From Bacteroidota bacterium (GTDB lineage Bacteria > Bacteroidota > Rhodothermia > Balneolales > HLUCCA01), in NCBI GenBank assembly GCA_020832235.1, contig JAFIEZ010000006.1, forward strand, positions 124,001 to 188,000: a stretch of DNA of 64,000 nt. Direction: 5' to 3'. Of this stretch, positions 9,407 to 18,282 are shown piece by piece. The position numbers and the translations under genes were made by a program. The notes under the pieces were generated by a model. It was not told where the DNA came from. It ran no database searches and worked only from the letters and a program-made list of their open reading frames with translations. Position 1 is the stretch's first letter. Each line of letters starts with the position of its first letter.

Positions 9407-9453
9407 TGCTTGTTTGGCAGAACCTTTTGCCCAACGATGTAAACAGTTGATAT

Positions 9454-9482
9454 GCGCCCGGTTCATGCCGGGCGTTATTTTT
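9454..9482 (+). terminator. Intrinsic terminator after lpdA
   Basis: A perfect 7-bp stem CGCCCGG (9455-9461) with CCGGGCG (9468-9474), six-base loop, followed by TTATTTTT. It separates lpdA from lipB, so lipB needs its own promoter downstream. Confidence 0.8.
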
Positions 9483-9519
9483 CCCGCCCCATCGGTACAA
9501 ATCGCAGCTGCCTGTTGTT

Positions 9520-10518
9520 ATGAACACTATTGTCTGCTATGATCTCGGCCGGGCACCCTACCGCGAAACCTGGGAACTGCAGGCTGCTATTCAAAAGCGC
9601 CTGATTGAGGAAAAACTGCAGCGAAATGCGAAGGCGAATGCCTTACAACAGGTCAACAAAGACGGATTGGATGTAAACACTGATGAAGGGATAGACATAA
9701 CACCAAATGGTACTACATCGTCGGATGCAGACACAGGTGCTGAACCCGTCGGCTTGAAGTCTTCGTCCACCGTGGCGGATACTCATTCGATTGCTCGCTC
9801 GGGTAACACAGCTTCGGCCGACGCAAACGTAGGGGATGCTTCACCCGAAAAGACGACATCCAAACCTGAAGAAGCGTTCACTTCCCACGACGTACTCCTT
9901 TTTGTAGAACATCCGCACGTGTACACGCTGGGAAAAAGCGGTGATGCGGCGAATTTGCTAAAAAATGACGCCGAACTGGCCGACCTTGAAGCAACCTACG
10001 TGAAAATCGATCGCGGAGGGGACATTACCTACCATGGTCCGGGGCAAATTGTGGGTTATCCCATTCTCGACCTCGATCGCTACTTCACGGATATCCACAA
10101 GTACCTGCGTCTTCTCGAAGAAACCATAATTCGTGTTTGTGCCGATTATGGCATTACCGCCGGACGGATTGATAAACTCACCGGAGTCTGGGTAGGCGAC
10201 GCCAAAATCTGTGCCTTTGGAATTAAATGTTCACGATGGGTTACGATGCACGGCTTCGCACTCAATGTGAATACAAAACTCGATTACTTCGGGCATATTG
10301 TACCATGTGGCATCACGAACAAGGCTGTGACCAGTTTATCGGAGCTTCTTGGTCGTCAAATTGATGAACATGAGGTAAAAGAGAACATATTGCATCACTT
10401 TGGGGATGTTTTCGGTGCAACAATCAAGCGTTTACCTGGCCTTCCGCCCGAAGCGGCATCAATGAACGGATTGCCTCAGTCAACCGTTAATTTGAATCAT
10501 TCTCCAGGTCAAGCTTGA
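9520..10518 (+). CDS. lipB: Octanoyltransferase LipB with a long N-terminal insertion
   Basis: LipB moves octanoate from acyl carrier protein to lipoyl domains. The catalytic core is intact: [14 protein letters not shown] (129-141), [13 protein letters not shown] (164-176), the conserved Lys in [12 protein letters not shown] (Lys229) and the catalytic Cys in HIVPCGI (Cys263). The protein is 332 residues, about 100 longer than usual. The excess is a polar, Thr/Ser/Asp/Ala-rich, probably disordered insert at residues about 34-120, between the first helix and the first catalytic strand; a short tail of about 30 residues is also extra. The insert stays in frame and has no stop codons. The gene is followed by lipA after 150 bases. 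Confidence 0.93.
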   Translation: MNTIVCYDLGRAPYRETWELQAAIQKRLIEEKLQRNAKANALQQVNKDGLDVNTDEGIDITPNGTTSSDADTGAEPVGLKSSSTVADTHSIARSGNTASADANVGDASPEKTTSKPEEAFTSHDVLLFVEHPHVYTLGKSGDAANLLKNDAELADLEATYVKIDRGGDITYHGPGQIVGYPILDLDRYFTDIHKYLRLLEETIIRVCADYGITAGRIDKLTGVWVGDAKICAFGIKCSRWVTMHGFALNVNTKLDYFGHIVPCGITNKAVTSLSELLGRQIDEHEVKENILHHFGDVFGATIKRLPGLPPEAASMNGLPQSTVNLNHSPGQA

Positions 10519-10654
10519 AATAGAGATATAGAAAAACACATACATAGAACCGACATACGTAATACGCTGCCTCGTATTATTGGAATACTCATTAGAACTC
10601 GTATTTAAAATTGAACTTTTGATTGCGGATACCCATTCCAAGCCGCAAAAACCG

Positions 10655-10662
10655 TATATTTA
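10655..10662 (+). promoter_or_regulatory. -7-like element TATATTTA six bases before the lipA start codon
   Basis: TATATTTA at 10655-10662 is followed by six bases and the lipA ATG at 10669. If used, the mRNA would start at or within a few bases of the start codon. No good -33 TTG is seen at the usual distance. Confidence 0.45.
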
Positions 10663-10668
10663 ACCATT

Positions 10669-11550
10669 ATGATTAAAGAACTCGACGTAATACCATCTGA
10701 GGTTAAAGACACCTCCCGCCGTCCTGAGTGGCTGCGCGTGAAACTGCCAACTGGCCGTACATTTCGCGAAGTTGCAGACATTATACGTGATCACAAGTTA
10801 AACACGGTCTGTGGTGAAGCGCGTTGTCCGAACATGGGCGAGTGCTGGGGTAACGGTACGGCAACGTTCATGATATTGGGTGATGTTTGTACGCGTTCGT
10901 GCGGTTTTTGTGCTATAAAAACCGGTCGTCCTGTTCAGGGGCTCGACTGGGATGAGCCTAACCGTGTTGCAAACGCAGCAAAACTCATGAACCTAAAGCA
11001 TGTAGTAATTACATCAGTAAATAGAGACGAACGAAAAGATGGCGGCGCTCCTATTTTCGCAGAAACACTCAAACGTCTTCGTGAAGAAATAGAAGGTGTA
11101 ACAATTGAGGTTCTCATTCCCGATTTCCGAGGCGTCTGGGAAGCATTACAGATTGTTATTGATGCCAAGCCGGAAGTACTCAATCATAATCTGGAAACCG
11201 TACCCAGCTTATATCGAATTGTGCGTCCACAGGCTAAGTATCACAGATCCCTTGAACTACTTCGTCGTTGTAAAGACCAGGGCCTTCGCACCAAAACCGG
11301 TATCATGGTAGGTCTTGGTGAAACCAAAGAAGAGGTATATCAGCTGATGGACGATGTTGTTAAAGCGGGTGTAGATGTGCTTACTATCGGGCAATATATG
11401 CAACCCACCAAGATGCACCTCCCCGTAAAGGAATGGGTTCACCCGGATGTATTCGCAGAATACAAGCGAATTGGCGAAGCTAAAGGAATTGATCATGTAG
11501 AAAGCGGACCGCTTGTTCGTTCATCTTACCATGCAGAGCGCCATCTCTGA
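10669..11550 (+). CDS. lipA: Lipoyl synthase
   Basis: The 293-residue radical-SAM enzyme inserts two sulfur atoms into octanoyl groups. The auxiliary cluster cysteines are C48, C53 and C59 ([15 protein letters not shown]); the radical-SAM CxxxCxxC is C74, C78 and C81 ([12 protein letters not shown]); and the C-terminal RSSYHA serine that ligates the auxiliary cluster is present. Length matches the family. The gene ends before a clear intrinsic terminator (11584-11621). It works with lipB just upstream and with the E2 and E3 genes elsewhere in the window. Confidence 0.97.
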   Translation: MIKELDVIPSEVKDTSRRPEWLRVKLPTGRTFREVADIIRDHKLNTVCGEARCPNMGECWGNGTATFMILGDVCTRSCGFCAIKTGRPVQGLDWDEPNRVANAAKLMNLKHVVITSVNRDERKDGGAPIFAETLKRLREEIEGVTIEVLIPDFRGVWEALQIVIDAKPEVLNHNLETVPSLYRIVRPQAKYHRSLELLRRCKDQGLRTKTGIMVGLGETKEEVYQLMDDVVKAGVDVLTIGQYMQPTKMHLPVKEWVHPDVFAEYKRIGEAKGIDHVESGPLVRSSYHAERHL

Positions 11551-11583
11551 GATATTAAGGTGCCTGAATTTGATAAACTCGAC

Positions 11584-11621
11584 AAAAGGAGTAGGAACGC
11601 AAGTTGTTACTCCTTTTTTTT
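11584..11621 (+). terminator. Intrinsic terminator after lipA
   Basis: AAAGGAGTA (left arm) pairs with TACTCCTTT (right arm); the loop can form an inner AAC-GCAA-GTT mini-stem with a GCAA tetraloop. Eight T follow. Confidence 0.88.
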
Positions 11622-11681
11622 GTTCTTTTGACTGTACCTCTATTTCAGCAGACAGGTATTAAAATATGTCAACTTTCATAT

Positions 11682-11697
11682 TAAAAAAGCGCTTTTA
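11682..11697. promoter_or_regulatory. Operator-like inverted repeat TAAAA-AAGCGC-TTTTA upstream of plsY
   Basis: Arms TAAAA (11682-11686) and TTTTA (11693-11697) flank AAGCGC; the inner AAAAGCGCTTTT is itself a perfect palindrome. Related sites lie at 18283-18300 and 22685-22698. It sits about 95 bases before the plsY start. Confidence 0.4.
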
Positions 11698-11792
11698 GTA
11701 ATGACAAGTGATGTATTGCCGAAAAATGTGTATCATTGGTACAGATATTACTGCACATGTTGCAGCACCAAAAAACTTGAAAAACAATTGGT

Positions 11793-12488
11793 TTGCTTTC
11801 ATTCACCTTCATCATCGTACTGAGTTATTTAATAGGGTCTATCCCAACATCTGTATGGGTCGGAAAACTCACCAAGGGAGTAGATATTCGGGATCATGGA
11901 AGTGGAAATGCTGGCGCTACTAATACATTCAGAGTGCTTGGCTGGAAAGCCGGGGCGGTTGTTTCACTAATTGATCTGAGTAAGGGCTTTGTAGCGGCTT
12001 TTTATATAAGCCAGATAGGTTTTGCATTTGGAGAAATGCCCGAAGTGCTATTTGGAGTCTGGAATATTGACTCTACGATGCGTGTGATTGCCGGTACATC
12101 GGCAGTAATTGGTCATATGTATCCACTCTATGCTAATTTTAAAGGGGGTAAGGGCGTTATCACAGCCGCCGGCATGCTGTATGGAATTGAACCTGTTTCT
12201 ATTTCGCTTGCCTTGAGTATATTTTTAATTGTGATGTTTGCAAGCCGGTATGTTTCGTTGGCATCCATAATCGCCTCCATTAGTTATCCTTTGTTTTTAA
12301 TTATGCTGCGATATGCATTTGGCTATAATCATATTGATGGAAGTCTAATGGTAATAAGCTCAGCAATAGCCTTGTTCATCGTAGTTAAACATCACGGAAA
12401 CATAAAGCGGTTAATGAATGGAACAGAAAACCGTGTAAATTCATTTGCCCCGGCTAAGGGTAAACTTAACGAGGAGCAGTCGGCGTGA
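11793..12488 (+). CDS. plsY: Glycerol-3-phosphate acyltransferase PlsY
   Basis: The 231-residue membrane protein has the PlsY signatures GSIPTSVWVGK, DIRDHGSGNAGATNTFRV and FKGGKGV (HMYPLYANFKGGKGVIT), with about six hydrophobic spans. It transfers acyl groups from acyl-phosphate to glycerol-3-phosphate, the first step of phospholipid synthesis. The start is a TTG at 11793: an in-frame stop lies at 11778 and no ATG is available before the first membrane span. The next gene, gpsA, makes its substrate and overlaps it by 4 bases, so the two are translationally coupled. The operator-like site at 11682 lies in its presumed promoter region. Confidence 0.93.
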   Translation: MLSFTFIIVLSYLIGSIPTSVWVGKLTKGVDIRDHGSGNAGATNTFRVLGWKAGAVVSLIDLSKGFVAAFYISQIGFAFGEMPEVLFGVWNIDSTMRVIAGTSAVIGHMYPLYANFKGGKGVITAAGMLYGIEPVSISLALSIFLIVMFASRYVSLASIIASISYPLFLIMLRYAFGYNHIDGSLMVISSAIALFIVVKHHGNIKRLMNGTENRVNSFAPAKGKLNEEQSA

Positions 12489-13492
12489 AAGTATCCGTAA
12501 TAGGCGCAGGCAGTTGGGGCACAGCGCTATCTGTAGTTCTTCAAAGTAACGGACACGACGTTCTCCTTTGGGCTCGTGAACCCGAAATCGTATCTGCAAT
12601 TAATACAATTCATCGCAACCCAACGTATTTGCCCGACCTCGTACTTCCCGGGTCCGTCAGGGCCACCTCCACATTTGAAGACACTTTTGCCGGACGGGAC
12701 ATGATTGTTTTTGCAACGCCATCGCATACGATGAGGGAAGTTGCACAGCGAGCCCGAAACCAGTTAAATGGTACTGAAATTATCGTTACGGTGTCTAAAG
12801 GTATAGAAAAAGATACCTTCATGTCCATGACGCAGGTTTTAACGGAAGTACTTAAAGATGTAATATCTGAGGACCATATCGGTACATTAAGTGGACCTAG
12901 CCATGCTGAGGAAGTGGCCAGAGGCAAACCTACGGTTGTTGTTTCGGCAGCCAATTCACGAACAACTTCACGGCTCGTGCAGGAAGCTTTTATGACTCCA
13001 ATGTTCAGAGTCTATGTGAACCATGATGTGATTGGCGTGGAAGTTGCCGGTGCCGTTAAAAATATTATGGCAATTGCCGCTGGAATTGTGGATGGAGCTG
13101 ACCTGGGCGACAACGCCAAAGCTGCACTCCTGACCAGGGGACTTCTCGAAATTAAACGCCTGGGTACTAGACTAGGCGCTTCGCAAGACACGTTTTCCGG
13201 ACTTGCCGGAGTTGGGGACCTTATCGTTACCTGCACAAGTGAACATAGTCGTAATCGCTATGTAGGGTATCACATAGGTAAAGGTGAAAAGCTTAACGAC
13301 ATCCGTCAACGCATGAGTATGATAGCAGAAGGTGTAAAAACAACCCGTTCAGTATATGAGTGGAGCCAACATCTTGGGATAGAAATGCCGATTACAGAAA
13401 TGGTTTATAAGGTTCTGTTTGAAGAAAAAAACCCTATGGAAGCGATGTATGAGCTTATGACTCGTGAGTCTAAAGAGGAAATTTTAATTTAA
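12485..13492 (+). CDS. gpsA: Glycerol-3-phosphate dehydrogenase [NAD(P)+]
   Basis: The 335-residue enzyme reduces dihydroxyacetone phosphate to glycerol-3-phosphate. The Rossmann motif GAGSWGTAL (8-16), the GPSHAEEVARGKPT segment, the catalytic Lys region VAGAVKNIMAIAAGI and the substrate-binding TCTSEHSRNRYVG are all present. It starts with GTG at 12485 inside the plsY stop codon (GTGA overlap), a sign of an operon supplying and using glycerol-3-phosphate in phospholipid synthesis. Confidence 0.96.
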   Translation: MKVSVIGAGSWGTALSVVLQSNGHDVLLWAREPEIVSAINTIHRNPTYLPDLVLPGSVRATSTFEDTFAGRDMIVFATPSHTMREVAQRARNQLNGTEIIVTVSKGIEKDTFMSMTQVLTEVLKDVISEDHIGTLSGPSHAEEVARGKPTVVVSAANSRTTSRLVQEAFMTPMFRVYVNHDVIGVEVAGAVKNIMAIAAGIVDGADLGDNAKAALLTRGLLEIKRLGTRLGASQDTFSGLAGVGDLIVTCTSEHSRNRYVGYHIGKGEKLNDIRQRMSMIAEGVKTTRSVYEWSQHLGIEMPITEMVYKVLFEEKNPMEAMYELMTRESKEEILI

Positions 13493-13708
13493 TACACGGT
13501 CTGTTTTAATCCTCGCGAAGTATTTTCTAAATTCAGTGAATCAGATGAACGAACTTCTTTGTTCTTCTCGTTAATCTGTTGAAATACTTTGTAGATTGTA
13601 CTGTGAAATAAAGCAAATCAGGTAGTATAAAGCCTGAGATAACTCTAAAATCGCAGCATAATCAACTAAAGGATAGTAAAACTCATTCTTTGAAAAACGT
13701 GCAGCGTT

Positions 13709-14380
13709 ATGAACTTCACGCCCCCTGTTCCTTCGCAAATGTCTGTTGGTGACCTCAAGCGACTGGTAAAAACCGGTGAGGGAACGTACCTCGAATTCAA
13801 GCGAATTATTTCATCACCAGAAAAAATTGCACGTGAACTCGCTGCATTCGCCAACACAAGAGGTGGAACCATGCTTATCGGTGTTGACGATGACAAACGC
13901 ATATTAGGTGTTGAAAGCTTCTATGAACAAGATTTCCTGTTGGATAAAGCGATAAACTACTGTTGCATCCCTCCACTGCAGGCAGATGTTGAAACCGTTA
14001 CCTATAAAGACAGGGATGTAATTATTGTAAAGGTTAAAGAGGCGGAAATTAAGCCCGTTTATGTGGAACAGGATGGACGTAGATTCGTGTATGTACGCGA
14101 AAAAGACAAAAGTATGCAAGCGAGCAGAGAGGTAGAACAAGTTCTCAAAAATATGACTTCAACCAGTGGCATAACGTTTGAATACGGCCCTAACGAGCAG
14201 CGTCTTTTTCGTTATCTAAATGAATATCAAAGAATTACTGTAAAAGAGTATTCCAATCTGGTAAACATATCACCGCGGAGAGCCAGCAGAATACTGGTTA
14301 ACCTGGTAAGTGCTGGCGTGTTGCGGTTATTTAGTCATGAACGTAGAGAGTACTTTACATTAACCGCAGAACCGGTGTAG
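13709..14380 (+). CDS. AlbA_2/Schlafen-type domain protein with C-terminal winged helix
   Basis: The 223-residue protein has an AlbA_2 domain at residues about 10-125, recognised by EGTYLEFKR, IARELAAFANTRGGTMLIGVDDD and GRRFVYVREKDKSMQAS. The C-terminal 60 residues (QRITVKEYSNLVNISPRRASRILVNLVSAGVLRLF) form a winged helix. This layout is known in putative transcriptional regulators and nucleic-acid-binding proteins; what it binds is unknown. It stands alone, 216 bases after gpsA and 165 bases before the Fe-S carrier gene. The intervening DNA shows no firm terminator. Confidence 0.8.
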   Translation: MNFTPPVPSQMSVGDLKRLVKTGEGTYLEFKRIISSPEKIARELAAFANTRGGTMLIGVDDDKRILGVESFYEQDFLLDKAINYCCIPPLQADVETVTYKDRDVIIVKVKEAEIKPVYVEQDGRRFVYVREKDKSMQASREVEQVLKNMTSTSGITFEYGPNEQRLFRYLNEYQRITVKEYSNLVNISPRRASRILVNLVSAGVLRLFSHERREYFTLTAEPV

Positions 14381-14545
14381 ATAATCCCCTAGGTATCCGC
14401 CCTCGCACCTGTAGTAGCAAATGCTAGCCAAATATCTTTAAGAGCGCATAAAAAATGCTTATCTTTATTTAGAATCAATAAACGATATAGCCTTTATGTC
14501 AGTTTACTACACAGGAACACACGTATCACTTAACACTATTTAGTT

Positions 14546-14986
14546 TTGGACGATTTAGACAAAACAATTGCCGACATTCTCGGTGATGATGATGAGATTA
14601 AGGAAACAGCGACTGCTACACCTGCAGAAACGGATTTTATGTCACTTGATGACATAGACAACGCGGTTCAGCTAACGTCACGTGCAGCAAAACAAATTCA
14701 AAAAATTCGTGCTGATGAGTCAACACCAGAAGATCAGTTTCTAAGGGTTGGTGTAAAGGGCGGAGGGTGCTCCGGTATGAGTTATGTGCTCGGGTTTGAT
14801 CACAAAAACGATTTCGACACCCAGATTGAGCGTGAAGGAATACAAATCATTGTAGACAAAAGACATTTGATGTATCTGAGCGGAACTGTGGTTGACTTCC
14901 GCGATGGACTGGATGCTCGTGGGTTCACTTTTGAAAATCCACAGGCTACCAGTACCTGCGGGTGTGGCTCTTCATTCAGTACTTGA
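14546..14986 (+). CDS. A-type iron-sulfur carrier (HesB/IscA/SufA family)
   Basis: The core (residues about 40-146) matches A-type carriers: VQLTSRAAKQIQKIR, GVKGGGCSGMSYVLGFD and the C-terminal TCGCGSSF, giving the three cluster-binding cysteines. These proteins hand Fe-S clusters to target enzymes, which here could include LipA. The start is uncertain: a TTG at 14546 gives a 31-residue acidic N-terminal extension, while the ATG at 14639 gives a standard 115-residue protein. Neither has a clear ribosome binding site. The M20 gene starts one base after the stop codon, so the two are coupled. Confidence 0.88.
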   Translation: MDDLDKTIADILGDDDEIKETATATPAETDFMSLDDIDNAVQLTSRAAKQIQKIRADESTPEDQFLRVGVKGGGCSGMSYVLGFDHKNDFDTQIEREGIQIIVDKRHLMYLSGTVVDFRDGLDARGFTFENPQATSTCGCGSSFST

Positions 14987-14987
14987 T

Positions 14988-16241
14988 ATGCCGGCTCTAT
15001 TCGATGCTCTGCGGGTAACCTCTCAAGCTATTGAGAAAGATCTTATAGCCTTGCGCCGTCACCTTCACCAAAATCCCGAACTAAGCTGGCAAGAGACAAA
15101 CACAGCTGCTCATATCAAAAAATTACTTGCGGCCAAAGGAATTAAGACCAGTAAAACGGTAGCACGCACAGGTTTTTTTGTAGATATTGAGGGAAGTTTG
15201 AAAGACGAAGGCCTGCCTGGGGATGCAGCGGCCACAAAAGAAGATGCGTCACAGCTGAAAAGGTGTGTAGCTTATCGGGCTGACATGGATGCGTTGGCTA
15301 TACATGACGCTAAAACAGCCCCTTACAAATCTCAGCATGATGGTGTCGCCCATTTATGCGGTCACGATGTTCATTCAACTATAGCCTATGGCGTAGCTTG
15401 TTTACTGTACGAGCATCGCAACAAATTTACGGGTACGGTCAGGGTATTCTGGCAACCTGCGGAAGAGACTACGCCAAGCGGTGCGCCCGAGATGATTCAG
15501 GATGGTGTTCTGGATGGAGTTGAAGCGGTTTATGGGATGCATGTAGATCCTACTATTGGAATAGGAAAAATTGCCCTTAAGTACGGTCCTGATACGGCAT
15601 CATTTGATGCATTTGAAATTACCGTAAAAGCCCCAACAACTACGCATTCAGCCCGTCCACATACAGGCAAAGATACGATCTGGATTGCTCATACAATTGT
15701 GCAGCAAATGTACCAGCTTTCAACACGAATAACAGACTCAAGGTCACCGGTTGTCATTGCCGTAAGCATGTTTCATGGTGGCGACGTTCTCAATGTGATT
15801 CCGGAAAATGTCACATTTGGCGGTACTATCAGAGCGTCGGCTGAAAGTGAGCGATTAAGAATCCGAAATTATGTAGCTACACTAGCTTCTCAGATGGAAG
15901 AGCTGCATGGCGTAAAAATAGAAGTTAACATGATGCATGGTGCGCCTCCGGTTGAAAATAATGGTCAACTGGTGGAATTTGCCCGTGAACATCTCTCACA
16001 AATTCTGTCAGCAGAACAAATTTTGGACAGAGATCAGAGTATGGGTGCCGAAGATTTTGGTTATTATACACAAGAGATTCCTGCACTATTTACCAGGGTA
16101 GGCAGCGCCAGCAGCGTAGAAACCTCCTACCCGCTGCATGCCAGGAGTTTTGACATAGATGAAACAATAATTACTCCAACTACAGCCATACAAGCTTTTC
16201 TGTTAATGCAGCACCTCAATTCAGGCTCGCTTAAACTCTAA
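14988..16241 (+). CDS. M20-family amidohydrolase (IAA-amino acid hydrolase type)
   Basis: Start chosen at the ATG at 14988, one base after the preceding stop; the frame is open further upstream but that part lies inside the Fe-S carrier gene. The 417-residue product has metal-binding segments CGHDVHST, WQPAEET, YGMHVDP and MGAEDFGYY, as in M20D amidohydrolases that split N-acyl amino acids. A stretch of about 20 polar residues (71-92) is inserted between the DIEG strand and the conserved YRADMDAL. Natural substrate is unknown; since dapB follows after 11 bases, an N-acetyl-diaminopimelate deacetylase role in lysine synthesis is possible. Confidence 0.88.
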   Translation: MPALFDALRVTSQAIEKDLIALRRHLHQNPELSWQETNTAAHIKKLLAAKGIKTSKTVARTGFFVDIEGSLKDEGLPGDAAATKEDASQLKRCVAYRADMDALAIHDAKTAPYKSQHDGVAHLCGHDVHSTIAYGVACLLYEHRNKFTGTVRVFWQPAEETTPSGAPEMIQDGVLDGVEAVYGMHVDPTIGIGKIALKYGPDTASFDAFEITVKAPTTTHSARPHTGKDTIWIAHTIVQQMYQLSTRITDSRSPVVIAVSMFHGGDVLNVIPENVTFGGTIRASAESERLRIRNYVATLASQMEELHGVKIEVNMMHGAPPVENNGQLVEFAREHLSQILSAEQILDRDQSMGAEDFGYYTQEIPALFTRVGSASSVETSYPLHARSFDIDETIITPTTAIQAFLLMQHLNSGSLKL

Positions 16242-16252
16242 AGGAGACCGTT

Positions 16253-17026
16253 GTGAATATAGCACTTATTGGCTACGGTAAAATGGGTAGACGATTACAC
16301 GCTCTTGCCAAAGAGCACAACATAACCGTTGGCCTCGTAGTTATTGGTAAATTGAATAAGGATGGTGCTTCCATTAGAGAAGAGAAGTTCACCAATATCG
16401 ATCTTGCGATAGATTTTTCTCATCCGGATGGAGTAGTTACCAATATCCGAAAACTTACCGAACTGGGTGTACCGGTAGTAGTAGGTACAACGGGGTGGTG
16501 TACAGAGGAGAGTGAACAGGAAGTTACTGCGCTGAGCAATGAGTCAGAAGTACCTGTTTTATATGGATCAAATTTCTCGCTTGGTGTTCAACTATATTTG
16601 AAAATCATAGAGCAAGCAGCTGCTTCTATGGGTAGGTTATCGGAGTTTAAGGCCTCTTTTCACGAGGTTCATCACATGGATAAGGCCGATGCGCCGAGTG
16701 GAACAGCTCAAACCGCGGCAACGATATGGAAAAAACATGTTGAGGATACTGCCACCACTATAGAGTACGGTATATCGCCGTCGGTGAAGCCAACCAAAGA
16801 GGCTATCTACATCACGTCTCAGCGTATACCGGGTGTTTATGGTGAACATGAGTTGCGCATCCGCTCGCCATTTGACGATATACGAATATCACATACGGCG
16901 CTTTCGCGCGACGCATTTGCGGCCGGTGCACTAAAAGCTGCCCACTGGCTGAAACAACAATCGGCTGGGTTTTATAAGCTCGAAGATGTGGTAGAAGATA
17001 TCTTGAGGAAGAGCGACACCAGATAA
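16253..17026 (+). CDS. dapB: 4-hydroxy-tetrahydrodipicolinate reductase
   Basis: The 257-residue enzyme has the N-terminal nucleotide-binding GYGKMGRR, the conserved VVGTTGW, GSNFSLGV, and the substrate-binding EVHHMDKADAPSGTA. It performs the second dedicated step of lysine and diaminopimelate synthesis. The start is a GTG at 16253, backed by an unusually good ribosome binding site AAAGGAG at 16240-16246 that overlaps the stop codon of the M20 gene, which argues for an operon. Confidence 0.95.
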   Translation: MNIALIGYGKMGRRLHALAKEHNITVGLVVIGKLNKDGASIREEKFTNIDLAIDFSHPDGVVTNIRKLTELGVPVVVGTTGWCTEESEQEVTALSNESEVPVLYGSNFSLGVQLYLKIIEQAAASMGRLSEFKASFHEVHHMDKADAPSGTAQTAATIWKKHVEDTATTIEYGISPSVKPTKEAIYITSQRIPGVYGEHELRIRSPFDDIRISHTALSRDAFAAGALKAAHWLKQQSAGFYKLEDVVEDILRKSDTR

Positions 17027-17083
17027 CCGCTCTACAACGGTCATAAATAACGATGGAATGTAGTCCTGTCGAGCATCCAGTAA

Positions 17084-17115
17084 CTAGATTGGTTTCTTAT
17101 AGATATTCAATCTAG
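17084..17115. repeat. Inverted repeat CTAGATTG/CAATCTAG between convergent dapB and hslO
   Basis: Perfect 8-bp arms at 17084-17091 and 17108-17115 with a 16-base spacer, without a T-run. It lies in the 180-base gap between convergent genes and could be a weak bidirectional stop or a binding site. Confidence 0.4.
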
Positions 17116-17206
17116 CGATAGTACTACGCGAGTGAGCTTAGCGTAAACTTATCACCACTGAATTCGTCTGCCGGCTACTGTAACAATCTATTGTAGAATC
17201 CCTTGC

Positions 17207-18112
17207 TCAATTCATTTTAATACGCATTTCTTCCACTATATTTTTAATCTCGGGAGAAGATATTATGTATTTTTTTGAGCAGTAATGACAAACCAGTTCC
17301 TGGTCTTCGTCTTTCATATTGTCTAGCTCATCTATACTAAGTAAGGCCATGGCGTCTACAAATCGGTCTTTTGTACATCGGCAGAAAAAGTGTACAGGAA
17401 CACGATTTAACTCTTTGCTGTCGAATGGCATGAGGACAGTTTTCATGAGGTCGTCAATATACTCATCTTGCGAAAAGTGGTGGGATAATGGAATTAGTTG
17501 CTGCAGATTTGCCTCAAGTGTATCAATCTGTTTTTCAGGAGCACCGGGTAATGCCTGGATAAGAATACCGCCAGCGTGCGTTACTTCACCAGTATCATCA
17601 ATACCAACGTCGAGTGTAATTGCTGAAGGAATTTGTTCCGACTGAAACAGATAAAAGGCAACATCCTCCGTAATATTTCCATTGCGCAATTCAACTGTAC
17701 CGGTGATCGCCTGAGCTTCGTTGTACAACATTTTAGAAAAGGTAAGTAATCCAATTCCGAGACCATCGCCAATTTGAGGATTATCCTTAGTAAAGTCTAG
17801 TTCAGCAAGCGGGTTGTGAACGTAACCCCTTGCCTCTCCAACCGCGTTTGCTTCCGCAATAATAGTTCCAACAGGACCATTTCCTTGTAGTTGTAGTCGT
17901 ATTCGCTCTTCTCCTTTCAGTTCGGATGCGAGCAGAAGCGCTGCAGTGAGTGTTCGCCCGAGTAAAACCGTTGCAAGCGGAGATAAATTATGATTTGCTT
18001 TTGCGGCCTTAACTACATCGGTCGTTTTAACAACCGACACGCGGAAGTGTCCGTCTGTGGTGATGCCTTTTACGAGGCGATCTTTAAATAAATAGCGTTT
18101 TTTTGCGTCCAT
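17207..18112 (-). CDS. hslO: Redox-regulated chaperone Hsp33
   Basis: The 301-residue protein has the Hsp33 N-terminal fold (RLVKGITTDGHFRVSVVKTTD, GNGPVGTIIAEA, GYVHNP) and the C-terminal zinc redox switch: CxC at Cys244/Cys246 and CxxC at Cys275/Cys278. On oxidation the cysteines release zinc and the protein becomes a holding chaperone. A perfect TAnnTTTG element (TATATTTG, minus strand 18124-18117) is followed by only four bases and then the ATG, so the message is probably leaderless. Confidence 0.95.
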   Translation of the reverse strand: MDAKKRYLFKDRLVKGITTDGHFRVSVVKTTDVVKAAKANHNLSPLATVLLGRTLTAALLLASELKGEERIRLQLQGNGPVGTIIAEANAVGEARGYVHNPLAELDFTKDNPQIGDGLGIGLLTFSKMLYNEAQAITGTVELRNGNITEDVAFYLFQSEQIPSAITLDVGIDDTGEVTHAGGILIQALPGAPEKQIDTLEANLQQLIPLSHHFSQDEYIDDLMKTVLMPFDSKELNRVPVHFFCRCTKDRFVDAMALLSIDELDNMKDEDQELVCHYCSKKYIISSPEIKNIVEEMRIKMN

Positions 18113-18116
18113 GCCT

Positions 18117-18124
18117 CAAATATA
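18117..18124 (-). promoter_or_regulatory. Perfect -7 element TATATTTG four bases before the hslO ATG
   Basis: The octamer matches the Bacteroidota TAnnTTTG consensus exactly and is followed by AGGC and the start codon. The same four-base spacing is seen at panC and at the alpha/beta hydrolase gene. A -33 TTG is not evident. Confidence 0.6.
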
Positions 18125-18190
18125 CGAAGGTTTTATAGGAGATACGCTTTGCTAACATGCTTGTGTGAATGGTAATTCCCAGCTTATACA

Positions 18191-18228
18191 AATAAAAAAA
18201 GGCGAGCTGTTTCACCAGGTCGCCTTTT
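18191..18228 (-). terminator. Intrinsic terminator (minus strand) in the hslO upstream region
   Basis: Arms 18197-18205 and 18220-18228 form a 9-bp stem; on the minus strand it is followed by seven T. It can end both read-through from the methyltransferase operon and the candidate small RNA. Confidence 0.85.
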
Positions 18229-18257
18229 GTGTTAGGGATGTTAGGGTAATTACTAGA
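18194..18257 (-). ncRNA. Candidate small RNA with duplicated CCCTAACA and its own terminator
   Basis: Read on the minus strand: a TATATTTA element (18271-18264), a start point expected near 18257, an unstructured segment containing two direct copies of CCCTAACA (18246-18239 and 18236-18229), then an intrinsic terminator with the stem AAAAGGCGA/TCGCCTTTT and seven T. The predicted transcript is about 60-65 bases. A protein reading frame is not present. The layout (short unpaired C-rich region then terminator hairpin) is that of small base-pairing RNAs. This is inference from layout only. Confidence 0.4.
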
Positions 18258-18282
18258 ACAGTTTAAATATACACAAATTTTG

